Shown here: piece by piece, positions 42,215-50,175 of the stretch
How the letters are laid out: each line of letters opens with the position of its first letter
How positions within the stretch are numbered: the first letter of the stretch is position 1
NCBI RefSeq assembly: GCF_032302195.1
Contig: NZ_CP135275.1
Coordinates: forward strand, 1,984,001 to 2,048,000
DNA from: Paenibacillus sp. MMS20-IR301
Lineage (GTDB): Bacteria; Bacillota; Bacilli; Paenibacillales; Paenibacillaceae
Reading direction: 5' to 3'
Length of the DNA stretch: 64,000 nucleotides
Made by a program: the position numbers and the translations under genes
The notes under the pieces: generated by a model
The model's input: the letters and a program-made list of their open reading frames with translations, nothing else
Told to the model about the DNA's origin: nothing
Databases searched by the model: none

Positions 42215-44193
42215 TGTTGTATCTGCTCCTTCTGTTTGCGTACTGTGATGTGCATATGGCTCTCCGCCTCCTCCCAAGGCACCGGATAAGCCTGGCCCTT
42301 GGCACAAAAAATAGAGGTGGACGAGTATACCGGATCAGCATTTTTATTATAATTCCGCTGCTTAATGACAGTAACTGTCTGGTGGCAAGGCTGGTAACCA
42401 GCCACTCTAAGTGACAGTGAGCCTTTGCCTTGTGTCATAGAGGCCAGCCTGACCCCGTAATTCATGAAGGTTGCTACGGGAACAGTGCCGGTTATTACAG
42501 CCTTGGATTCTGTAAGCTCCGGCGGAAGGAAGCTGCCGCTCGCCTGCTGGATATCACTCATTACTTTTCCCACGTAATCCGGATCTATCCTTATCTTCAG
42601 CTCATAGACCGGCTCCAGCAGCAGGTTCTCAGCCTGCTCCAGCCCCTGGCGCAATGCCCGGAGTGCAGCTTCCCGGAAGTCCCCGCCGCTCGTATGCTTA
42701 TTATGCGCTCTCCCGCTCAGCAGGGTAATCTTCAGGTCGGTAAGCGGTGAGCCGGTCAGCAGCCCGTGATGTCCGCTCTCCAGCAAATGCTGCCCGATCT
42801 GATGCTGGTATCCCACCGCCAGATCATCCGGATGGCAGCTGTTGATATACACTATCCCGCTGCCCCGCTCACCCGCCTCCAGCTTCAGATGCACCTCGGC
42901 ATAGTGGCCCAGCGGTTCGAAATGTCCGCAGCCGTATACGGTATCGGCAATCGTCTCCTTATAGAGAATCTCCGGCGGACCGAAAGCTACCGCTATCCGG
43001 AACCGTTCTGCCATAATCTGCTCCAGAATCTCCAGCTGAATGCCGCCCATCACATGAATATGCAGCTCCTGCAGCTCTTCATCCCAGCTTACATTCAGTG
43101 ACGGATCTTCCGCCCCCAGCTGGCCAAAGGCATGCAGCAGCTCCTTCAGATGCACCGGCGGCGCGAATAGGACTTTGGATTTCAATGTCGGGATCAGACC
43201 GCTGCCCTGAGCTTCCTGCAATTCTCCGGCACTCGTGCCGGGAAGGGCTTCGGACAGGCCGGTCACCGCGAACAGCTCTCCGGCCGCGGCCCAGTCAGCT
43301 GAGCTGTATTTAACGCCATTATATTTGCGGATTCCAGTGACACGCTCAGATAACCTCTCCGGTTCAGCGCCGTAGGCGAGATGCTCTCTGTTCTTCAGCA
43401 CGCCTTGAAGGGCTTTGATATAGGTGATGCGCGTGCCCTTCTCATCATGGCGGACTTTATAGACTCTTCCGGCAAAAGGCTGCTGGTAATCATACTCCGT
43501 ATAGGCCAGCTTGTCCAGATACTCCAGAAATTCATCCACTCCCTGGTCAAGCAGGGCAGAACCTTGCAGGCAAGGGAAGATCTCTGCACGTTTCACCATC
43601 GCCGTCAGTGCACTCCAGGTTGCCGCATCAGTCAAATCCCCTTCCAGAAAAGCTTCCAGCAGCGAGTCGTCACGTTCGGCAATGAAGGACTTCAGCTCCT
43701 CGCCTAATGCTTCTTCCGGGTTCGGAGGCAGCAGCAGAGCATCCTTGCTTAGCAGCTGCCTGATCTCATCCAGCACCCGCAGCGGGTTCGCGCCGGTACG
43801 GTCGGTTTTATTAATGAAGAATAAGGTTGGAATGTTATACTGGCGCAGCAGCTGCCATACGGTTTCGGTATGGCTCTCCACACCTTCCACTGCGCTCAGA
43901 ATGACTACTGCATAATCCAGCACCTGCAGGCAGCGCTCCATCTCGGGGGAGAAATCCACATGGCCTGGAGTGTCCAGCAGGAAATAACGGGATTCCTTGT
44001 ACTGAAATTCTGCCTGATCGGCAAAAACGGTGATTCCGCGCGCTTTTTCAATCTCATGGGTGTCCATGAAGGTATCCTGATGATCTACCCGGCCCCGGCT
44101 GCGGATCGCTTCCGTATGGTAGAGCAGTTGCTCGGCGAAGGTCGTCTTGCCGGCATCTACATGGGCAAGCAGTCCGACAGTAATATTGTTCAT
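42211..44193 (-). CDS. Tet(M)-like translational GTPase (ribosomal-protection family)
   Basis: A 660-aa EF-G-like GTPase of the Tet(M)/(O) family. G motifs: AHVDAGKTT (G1), RGIT (G2), DTPGHVDF (G3), NKTD (G4) and GSAL (G5). The family's C-terminal domain is also present (QGKGSLSLRVAGYQP). In Tet(M) the domain IV loop reads YSPVSTPADFR; here the aligned stretch is HNKHTSGGDFR, so the Ser-Pro-Val-containing tip is missing. An extra tail ends in FCAKGQAYPVPWEEAESHMH. It may be a housekeeping or other-drug ribosome factor rather than tetracycline resistance. Confidence 0.85.
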   Translation of the reverse strand: MNNITVGLLAHVDAGKTTFAEQLLYHTEAIRSRGRVDHQDTFMDTHEIEKARGITVFADQAEFQYKESRYFLLDTPGHVDFSPEMERCLQVLDYAVVILSAVEGVESHTETVWQLLRQYNIPTLFFINKTDRTGANPLRVLDEIRQLLSKDALLLPPNPEEALGEELKSFIAERDDSLLEAFLEGDLTDAATWSALTAMVKRAEIFPCLQGSALLDQGVDEFLEYLDKLAYTEYDYQQPFAGRVYKVRHDEKGTRITYIKALQGVLKNREHLAYGAEPERLSERVTGIRKYNGVKYSSADWAAAGELFAVTGLSEALPGTSAGELQEAQGSGLIPTLKSKVLFAPPVHLKELLHAFGQLGAEDPSLNVSWDEELQELHIHVMGGIQLEILEQIMAERFRIAVAFGPPEILYKETIADTVYGCGHFEPLGHYAEVHLKLEAGERGSGIVYINSCHPDDLAVGYQHQIGQHLLESGHHGLLTGSPLTDLKITLLSGRAHNKHTSGGDFREAALRALRQGLEQAENLLLEPVYELKIRIDPDYVGKVMSDIQQASGSFLPPELTESKAVITGTVPVATFMNYGVRLASMTQGKGSLSLRVAGYQPCHQTVTVIKQRNYNKNADPVYSSTSIFCAKGQAYPVPWEEAESHMHITVRKQKEQIQQ

Positions 44194-44202
44194 ATGGTAA
44201 GG

Positions 44203-45186
44203 CTACACCCCTCCACGGATATGCGGAGCAACCTCAGAGCGATAAAATCCGCTCAGCCGCTCCATTTCAGTTGAACTGAAAGCCGGAACCTCTGATGCTG
44301 CCAGATTATCCGCCACCTGAGCCTCATTCTTGAAGCCCGGAATCACACAGCTGACAGCCGGATGATCGAGAATCCAGCGCATCGAGGCTCTGGCCATATT
44401 GCCGCGCCCTCCGGCAATCCATTCCAGCTGGCGGGCCAGCCGGACCCCTTCAGCAAACGGCAGACCGGAGAAGGTCTCACCAACATTGAACTGCTCTCCA
44501 TTGGCATTGAAATGGCGGTGATCATTCGCCTGGAAGGTACTGCTCTCCTTGAATTTGCCGGTCAACAGTCCGCTGGCCAGCGGCAGCCTGACCAGAATTC
44601 CTGCTCCGCGGGTAGCAGCACGCGGCAATAATTCCAGTGCCGGCTGCTGGCGGAACAGATTGAAGATAATCTGCAGCGCGGCAACACCCGGATAGTCCAG
44701 ACACAGCAAACCTTCCTCAATCGTTTCCACACTGACGCCGTAATGACGGATTTTGCCCTCGGCCTTTAGCTGGTCCAGAGCTGCGAACACACTGCCGTCA
44801 CGCAGAATCTCTATTGGCGGACAATGGATCTGATACAGATCAATCGCTTCCCGCTCCAGACGGCGCAGGCTTTGCTCGCAGTATTCACTAATGCGGCGGG
44901 CGGAATAGTTATCCGGATCATGGATATCTCCGGCCCGGCAGAATTTAGTAGCAATATGTACTTCGTCATGTTTGCCTTTAGTTGCTTTAGCCAACAGCTC
45001 TTCGGCATGACCTGCACCATAGACATCGGCGGTATCGAAGAAGTTCACTCCCTGCTCCATCGCCAGCTGCAAGCCCTTTAATCCATCCTCATCGCTGCTG
45101 TTGCCCCAGTCACCGCCAATGGCCCAGGTGCCAAAGCTGACTTCACTTACAGTTAAGCCTGTGTTCCCCAGCTTGCGGTATTTCAT
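44203..45186 (-). CDS. Aldo/keto reductase
   Basis: A 327-aa AKR with a TIM barrel. MKYRKLGNTGLTVSEVSFGT at the start, catalytic Asp/Tyr in NFFDTADVYGAGHAEELLAK, Lys in VHIATKF, and YQIHCPP. The NADPH-binding C-terminal part ends in a helix. The RBS is GGAGG. It lies just upstream of the Tet(M)-like gene with a 9-bp gap, so the two share a transcript. Substrate unknown. Confidence 0.92.
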   Translation of the reverse strand: MKYRKLGNTGLTVSEVSFGTWAIGGDWGNSSDEDGLKGLQLAMEQGVNFFDTADVYGAGHAEELLAKATKGKHDEVHIATKFCRAGDIHDPDNYSARRISEYCEQSLRRLEREAIDLYQIHCPPIEILRDGSVFAALDQLKAEGKIRHYGVSVETIEEGLLCLDYPGVAALQIIFNLFRQQPALELLPRAATRGAGILVRLPLASGLLTGKFKESSTFQANDHRHFNANGEQFNVGETFSGLPFAEGVRLARQLEWIAGGRGNMARASMRWILDHPAVSCVIPGFKNEAQVADNLAASEVPAFSSTEMERLSGFYRSEVAPHIRGGV

Positions 45187-45385
45187 CGCCTAAACCTCCG
45201 TTTGAGATTGTGATAGATTGCACATTGCAATAGACTCTGCGAAACCGTTAACAACTTATCTTATTATGAACGGTTTGTGCAGTGAGGTCCAGTCTGCGGG
45301 CGGCGCTACTGATTGGCGCTGAAGATTGGACGATACATTCATCCAGGATGAATGCAGTATGATTCACAACTTCCTGCGTACTAGA

Positions 45386-45425
45386 AATTAAACAGGCAGA
45401 CGGAATGAAAGATTCCGCCTGCCCC
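45386..45425 (-). terminator. Terminator after the 59-aa membrane protein
   Basis: On the minus strand GGCAGGCGGAAT...ATTCCGTCTGCC is followed by TGTTTAATTT. It fills part of the 45187-45449 gap, which holds no other signal. Confidence 0.75.
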
Positions 45426-45449
45426 AGCCATCTGATCTTAATTCGTTAG

Positions 45450-45629
45450 TCACCTTGAAGAGTGGTCCTCATTGTTCGACTGGTAGAAGGCGATTCCCCA
45501 TACAAGTACTACCAGTGGAATAAATACAAACCACGGGAGGGTGATCGTCTTTCCGATTACAAATGAAATAGCCAGCAGGATGACCACTACGATGATGGAG
45601 TACAGCATACCTCGTCCAAACGTTTTCAT
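45450..45629 (-). CDS. 59-aa small membrane protein
   Basis: ATG at 45629 with ACAGGAGGGG upstream. The protein begins MKTFGRGMLYSIIVVVILLA, has two membrane helices (about residues 9-26 and 32-49) separated by GKTITLPW, and a short polar tail. It follows the acetyltransferase gene by about 65 bp and has a terminator. Family not recognised. Confidence 0.75.
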   Translation of the reverse strand: MKTFGRGMLYSIIVVVILLAISFVIGKTITLPWFVFIPLVVLVWGIAFYQSNNEDHSSR

Positions 45630-45694
45630 GAGTTTCCCCTCCTGTCACTGGGTTATATTGTATATTAACCACTGAGCCGAAGTTCACGCTCATC

Positions 45695-46531
45695 TCAAGA
45701 TTCAATCACAAAAGCAAACACCGGATAGCTCTCCACAGGCTGGAAGCCCAGTTTAAGTGCCAGCTTATGAGAAGCTTTGTTCTCATGTGTTGTTTCCCAT
45801 AACGGCTGCCGGCCTTGCCCAAGATAGTAACGGATCAGTGAACGCGCTGCAAGCGTTGCATATCCCTTCCCCCGCTGCTCTTCCGCATAGGTATCCACAT
45901 CTATGAAATATCTGCTGTTCACGGTGAACCCGTTATTTTTACAGACTGAAACAAGCTGTTCTCCCGCTCTAACGACAGCCCCTATAGTAGTCAGCCCTCC
46001 GAACCGGTTATGAACTTCAAAATGAACCTCATCCTGATCTTCAAGAAGCGGAAATTTCACGAGATCCACAGTAACCCTAGCAGCTGCGGAATCTGCACTG
46101 ATACTGGCACTTTCCTCTTCCAGCCGCTCCAATTGTTCAAACTTCTCCCGGCCGAATTCATACACCGATTCCATATGCCTGTGCACCTTCAACCCCTCAA
46201 GCCCGGACATCAGCAGCTCGGTCCATGCCTCAGAATCTTCTGTGTAGATCTCGAACCACTGCTCACCATGCAGCCTGCATACAGGAATTACTATACTCTG
46301 CAAAAAAGCCGCCAGCCCGAGCCTTTGCTCCGCCGAACGAATCTCACCGGCAGCATACATCCATCTTCCTGTAGCCCACACAACTGCCAATGCTGGTGCT
46401 GCTGCACAATCTGTGAATACCCTGCCCGGATAGCTTCCCAGCAGAACTGCCATTGCCGGAATATGCTGCTGCTTCTTATCGAAGAAAGCTTTAACCGCAG
46501 AATAATCCTCAAGCTTCAATTCAATCATCAT
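45695..46531 (-). CDS. GNAT acetyltransferase with N-terminal extension (PF12746-type)
   Basis: A 278-aa protein. The N-terminal half resembles the regulatory part of this family. The C-terminal GNAT domain has NSRYFIDVDTYAEEQRGKGY, ATLAARSLIRYYLGQG and WETTHENKASHKLALKLGF. The RBS is AGAGGTG. Substrate unknown. Confidence 0.85.
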   Translation of the reverse strand: MMIELKLEDYSAVKAFFDKKQQHIPAMAVLLGSYPGRVFTDCAAAPALAVVWATGRWMYAAGEIRSAEQRLGLAAFLQSIVIPVCRLHGEQWFEIYTEDSEAWTELLMSGLEGLKVHRHMESVYEFGREKFEQLERLEEESASISADSAAARVTVDLVKFPLLEDQDEVHFEVHNRFGGLTTIGAVVRAGEQLVSVCKNNGFTVNSRYFIDVDTYAEEQRGKGYATLAARSLIRYYLGQGRQPLWETTHENKASHKLALKLGFQPVESYPVFAFVIES

Positions 46532-46675
46532 ATAACACCTCTACATCTATCATTGTTACCGTTTACTTTCAAACTCTATTATGCTTTTTGCCAAAACGTT
46601 TGTAAATATATTGTAGATTATCGTTATATTTAGTATTGTTTAGTTATATCCTGTATATGAAAGGAAAGTGAGCAA

Positions 46676-46879
46676 ATGAAGATCAGCGCCAGAAACCAGT
46701 TTGAGGGAACCGTAATATCGATTGAAGAAGGACAAGTTAATGCGAAGATTGTAGTGGATACCGGCGGCCAGAAGCTCACCTCAATTATCTCAGTGGAAGC
46801 ACTTCGCGACTTGGAGCTGAAGGAAGGTTCTCCCGTTACAGCCGTCATCAAAGCTTCTTCTGTACTATTGATGGCGTAA
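46676..46879 (+). CDS. Mop/TOBE-type molybdate-binding protein
   Basis: A 67-aa single Mop domain: MKISARNQFEGTVISIEEGQ at the start and SVEALRDLELKEGSPVTAVI, then KASSVLLMA. Free Mop proteins oligomerise and bind molybdate. No molybdate transporter is in the window. The RBS is AAAGGAAAG. Confidence 0.9.
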   Translation: MKISARNQFEGTVISIEEGQVNAKIVVDTGGQKLTSIISVEALRDLELKEGSPVTAVIKASSVLLMA

Positions 46880-46921
46880 GCTCCAGAAGCACCATCATCA
46901 GCTGATATTCGCAGTACACAA

Positions 46922-46966
46922 AAGGACCTGATCCGGCTGTCCGCTGCTGATCAGGTCCTTCAGTGT
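46922..46966 (-). terminator. Terminator between the Mop and VOC genes
   Basis: AAGGACCTGATC pairs with GATCAGGTCCTT. On the minus strand TTTTGTG follows, serving the VOC gene and the operon upstream of it. Confidence 0.7.
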
Positions 46967-47016
46967 ATCCGTTTCATTTCAACAGCCGCAGAAATGAATA
47001 GATGTAACCAGTATTA

Positions 47017-47358
47017 TTACTTCTCATCTTCCTGGTACACAGCAATACGGTTGCCGTCCGGGTCAAGGAACCACACCGAGTAGGCTCCCCACGGTTTCCT
47101 TTCGGGCGGTGCGATGATCTCTATTCCGGGGATTTCCCGCAGCAGCCGCCCGTATAGCGCATCAATGTCCGGGGTACTGAATGATAACCACACATTCCTT
47201 ACCTTTGCTGCGGTTACGTTACCTGGATTGTAAACGGCAATCTTACTGAATCCGTAGTGGCTGCCTTCAACTAACGGCTCCTCTTGCAGGACCTTTGAGT
47301 AAAACCCTGCAAGTAAAGGGGCATCATCGGTCTCTATACATACTCCGCTAAACTTCAT
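47017..47358 (-). CDS. VOC-family (glyoxalase-like) protein
   Basis: A 113-aa single-module VOC protein starting MKFSGVCIETDDAPLLAGFY and ending YSVWFLDPDGNRIAVYQ. It lies 21 bp after the histidine kinase, the last gene of that operon. Substrate unknown. Confidence 0.88.
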   Translation of the reverse strand: MKFSGVCIETDDAPLLAGFYSKVLQEEPLVEGSHYGFSKIAVYNPGNVTAAKVRNVWLSFSTPDIDALYGRLLREIPGIEIIAPPERKPWGAYSVWFLDPDGNRIAVYQEDEK

Positions 47359-47379
47359 AATTCATCTCCTTTATGGCTT

Positions 47380-48666
47380 TCAATACCGCAGCACCAGCAC
47401 GAACCGCATCCCCCGCTCCAGCGGCTCCGCATAGATATCCCCGCCCATCTTCTGCAGCAGCTGCTTGCAGATGAACAGTCCGAGGCCGTTGCCCGGCTTC
47501 CCGTCTGCATTCGAGCCCCGCCAGAAGCTGGTGAAGATATACGGCAGCTCACCCGGCAAGAGCGGTTCCCCGGAATTCTCAATGACAATCAGCTGCCGGT
47601 AATCCTCTTCCCGGAAAGTGATGCGTATGGATAGACCATCGCCGTATTTGATCGCATTTTCAATAAGATTATTCATAACCTCAAGCAGCCTATCCTGATC
47701 TCCCAGCAGCAGTTTATCCGCATACGCTTCTATCTGCAGGTCAGTCTTCAGCAGCGTAAGCCGCTCCTTATGGGTATGGATAACCGCCCGGATCAGCCCG
47801 CTGATATAGAACTCTCCGGGAACAATTTCAATATTGTGCAGGGAGGATACGGAGGCGGTAATGATCCCGCCGATCAGCTGTTCTATCTGCTCCGCTTTTT
47901 GGCCGATGAGCCGGGCGGCTGCCCGCCGTTTCTCCTCATTGTCGTAGAGCCCGCCGTCCAGTGCACTGGCATAGAGCCGGATGGCGGCAACCGGTGTTTT
48001 GAGCTCATGTGACAGCGAGGCAACGAGGGTCTGGCGGTCTTTTTCCAGGCGGAGATTGGTCTGCTTCTGGCCCTCCAGCGTCTGCCGCAGCAGGTCCAGC
48101 CCCCATACGAACCGGCCGAAGAACCGGCTCCGGTGCTCCTTCATGCCTGTATTCACTTGTCCTCTGGATAGTTCAAAAGGCAGCTCCTGAAGTGTATGGA
48201 ACGGCTGCAATATTTGCTTCCGGATATAGAGCAGCCCCCCGGTTAATGTGCCCAGCGCGGCCAGCAGTACCAGATTCAGCAGCAGATACAGACGGCTGCT
48301 CCGCTCGGGCAGTGTATAGTCGAAACGTACATAACCACTCAGCGAAGCCCCCCGGTAGACCGGCTTAACTGTGAATTCCGCATCATCCGCAGCCCCTTTG
48401 CCGGCAAAAAACGGCTCCACCGCCTCTGGCCCCGCAGACGCTCCAACCCAGCTTAATTTGTTCACATATGTATAACCGCCTTGCTTAAGAACAATATCCT
48501 CCGGCTTCTGCCCTTCGTTGATCCGGCTCATCATCCGGTTGACCTCTACGCGGTAGGCCTTAACAGGAGCTGAGGCATCCCGGGAGTATACATATCCGTT
48601 CAGAACGGCAATCCCTATGAATCCGGCCAGTATCGTCCAAAGAATCAGCCGGTCAAAGACCTTCAT
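47380..48666 (-). CDS. Sensor histidine kinase of the ABC-exporter operon
   Basis: A 428-aa kinase with a membrane helix at residues 8-28, a 100-residue external domain and a second helix near 128-148. A HAMP-like linker follows, then HisKA (ASLSHELKTPVAAIRLYASA) and HATPase boxes NLIENAIKYGDG and GNGLGLFICKQLL. It overlaps the regulator gene by 14 bp. The large external domain distinguishes it from BceS-type kinases. Confidence 0.93.
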   Translation of the reverse strand: MKVFDRLILWTILAGFIGIAVLNGYVYSRDASAPVKAYRVEVNRMMSRINEGQKPEDIVLKQGGYTYVNKLSWVGASAGPEAVEPFFAGKGAADDAEFTVKPVYRGASLSGYVRFDYTLPERSSRLYLLLNLVLLAALGTLTGGLLYIRKQILQPFHTLQELPFELSRGQVNTGMKEHRSRFFGRFVWGLDLLRQTLEGQKQTNLRLEKDRQTLVASLSHELKTPVAAIRLYASALDGGLYDNEEKRRAAARLIGQKAEQIEQLIGGIITASVSSLHNIEIVPGEFYISGLIRAVIHTHKERLTLLKTDLQIEAYADKLLLGDQDRLLEVMNNLIENAIKYGDGLSIRITFREEDYRQLIVIENSGEPLLPGELPYIFTSFWRGSNADGKPGNGLGLFICKQLLQKMGGDIYAEPLERGMRFVLVLRY

Positions 48667-49333
48667 ATTTGTATCCTACTCCCCAGACGGTGATAATCCG
48701 CTTCGGCTCCTTGGGGGTATGCTCGATTTTGTCACGCAGCTTATTGATATGTACAGTCAGGGTTGATGGCTCGCTGAAGCTGTCTGCCCCCCAGACCTGC
48801 TGGAACAGCCAGTCTTTACGCAGCGCCTTACCCTTATTACTCATAAGCAGCACCAGCAGCTCATATTCCTTCACAGTCAGCATAAGCGGCCGACCGTCTT
48901 TGATTACCTGCATCGCCGCCCGGTTCACGGTCAGATCCCCGTCAGCCAGCAGCTGCTTGTTGTCGTTCATGTCGTAGCTGCGGCGCAAGTGAGCCTTGAC
49001 CTTGGCGGTCAGCAGATTTGCCGAGAACGGCTTCTCCATATAATCATCCGCTCCAAGCTCTAAGCCGATAATTTTGTTATCGTCGCCATGACGTGCACTC
49101 ATGATCAGAATCGGCAGATTGAACTTCTCCCGGACAAGCCGGCAGACTGTGAAGCCATCCTGCTCCGGCAGCATAATATCAAGCAGCAGCAGCTTAACCG
49201 GATGCTCTGCAAGATAGGCCAGCCCTTCTTCCCCGCTGCCGGCAATCACTGCCGAATATCCCTCCACCTGCAAAAAATCACCAATCACCTCCGCCAGCTC
49301 AGCATTGTCTTCAATAATCAGAATATCTGTCAT
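48653..49333 (-). CDS. OmpR-family response regulator
   Basis: A 226-aa regulator. Receiver: IIEDNAELAEV, phospho-Asp in LLLLDIMLPEQDGFTV, Lys in MEKPFSANLL. Winged-helix output with LTVKEYELLVLLMSNKGKAL and ending VWGVGYKYEGL. It lies 22 bp after the ABC ATPase gene and is coupled to the kinase, so it should control the exporter operon. Confidence 0.95.
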   Translation of the reverse strand: MTDILIIEDNAELAEVIGDFLQVEGYSAVIAGSGEEGLAYLAEHPVKLLLLDIMLPEQDGFTVCRLVREKFNLPILIMSARHGDDNKIIGLELGADDYMEKPFSANLLTAKVKAHLRRSYDMNDNKQLLADGDLTVNRAAMQVIKDGRPLMLTVKEYELLVLLMSNKGKALRKDWLFQQVWGADSFSEPSTLTVHINKLRDKIEHTPKEPKRIITVWGVGYKYEGL

Positions 49334-49355
49334 GGCCTTCTCTCCCTGCTGCTTC

Positions 49356-50132
49356 TTACCAGCCCATCTCCATCAGCCAGCCCGTCAGGCTGTGTTCCCG
49401 TTCCCTTGAACCCTGCTCCGGCGAAAATTTGCCCAGGATATGCTCACCCTGAATATTGCCGTCTACCATATATAGAACCTTATCACTCTGTGCGGCTACC
49501 TTCACGTCATGCGTCACAATCATCAGCGTGGTCCCTTCACGGTTAATCCGGCACAGCTCGGTCATCACTTCCTGGGCTGCTTTGGAATTGAGCGCCCCTG
49601 TCGGCTCGTCAGCAAACAGCATCGCAGGCTCATTAATCAATGCCCGGCAGATACAAGCCCGCTGCAGCTGTCCGCCGGATACCTCTGTAATGTCATTGCC
49701 GGCTGTTTCAATAATGTTCAGCTTGCGCATCAGCGCATCGGCAGATTGGTTCACCTCACTCCGGCTGCGCCGGGCTCCTGTGCCGGATAAAGCCTGGTAA
49801 CCTGATAGAATAATATTATCATAAACGGAGAGATTGCTCAGCATATGCATTTGCTGGAAGATGAATCCCATCCTGTGCAGCCGCAGCTCAGCCATCCCCT
49901 TCTCAGAGAGCCCGGAGAGACTCTGGCCGTCAAACACCACCTCACCCGCCGTCAGCCGGTCCATTCCGCTGACCGTATACAGCAGTGTGGATTTGCCTGA
50001 GCCGGACGGCCCCATCACCGAGACGAACTCCCCTGCATGAAGCGTCAGATTGATATTCCGCAACACATTATTCTGAACCTTGTTGACAATATACGTTTTA
50101 CATAAATTCGTTACTTGAAGAACTGCTGTCAT
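49356..50132 (-). CDS. ABC transporter ATP-binding protein (MacB/LolD type)
   Basis: A 258-aa ATPase: Walker A GPSGSGKSTLLY, signature VSGGQLQRACICRALI, Walker B LFADEPTGALNS and H-loop TLMIVTHDVKVA. It pairs with the FtsX-type permease 43 bp upstream. Exporters of this type commonly handle antimicrobial peptides or envelope lipids. Confidence 0.95.
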   Translation of the reverse strand: MTAVLQVTNLCKTYIVNKVQNNVLRNINLTLHAGEFVSVMGPSGSGKSTLLYTVSGMDRLTAGEVVFDGQSLSGLSEKGMAELRLHRMGFIFQQMHMLSNLSVYDNIILSGYQALSGTGARRSRSEVNQSADALMRKLNIIETAGNDITEVSGGQLQRACICRALINEPAMLFADEPTGALNSKAAQEVMTELCRINREGTTLMIVTHDVKVAAQSDKVLYMVDGNIQGEHILGKFSPEQGSREREHSLTGWLMEMGW

Positions 50133-50175
50133 TATTGTATTCCTCCTCAGGTGGATTCTTCCGGTTTACTCCGGT

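Noticed and set aside
45469..45705. 78-aa minus-strand frame
   Set aside because: Out of frame with the 59-aa membrane protein that has the good RBS and hydrophobic helices in the same place.
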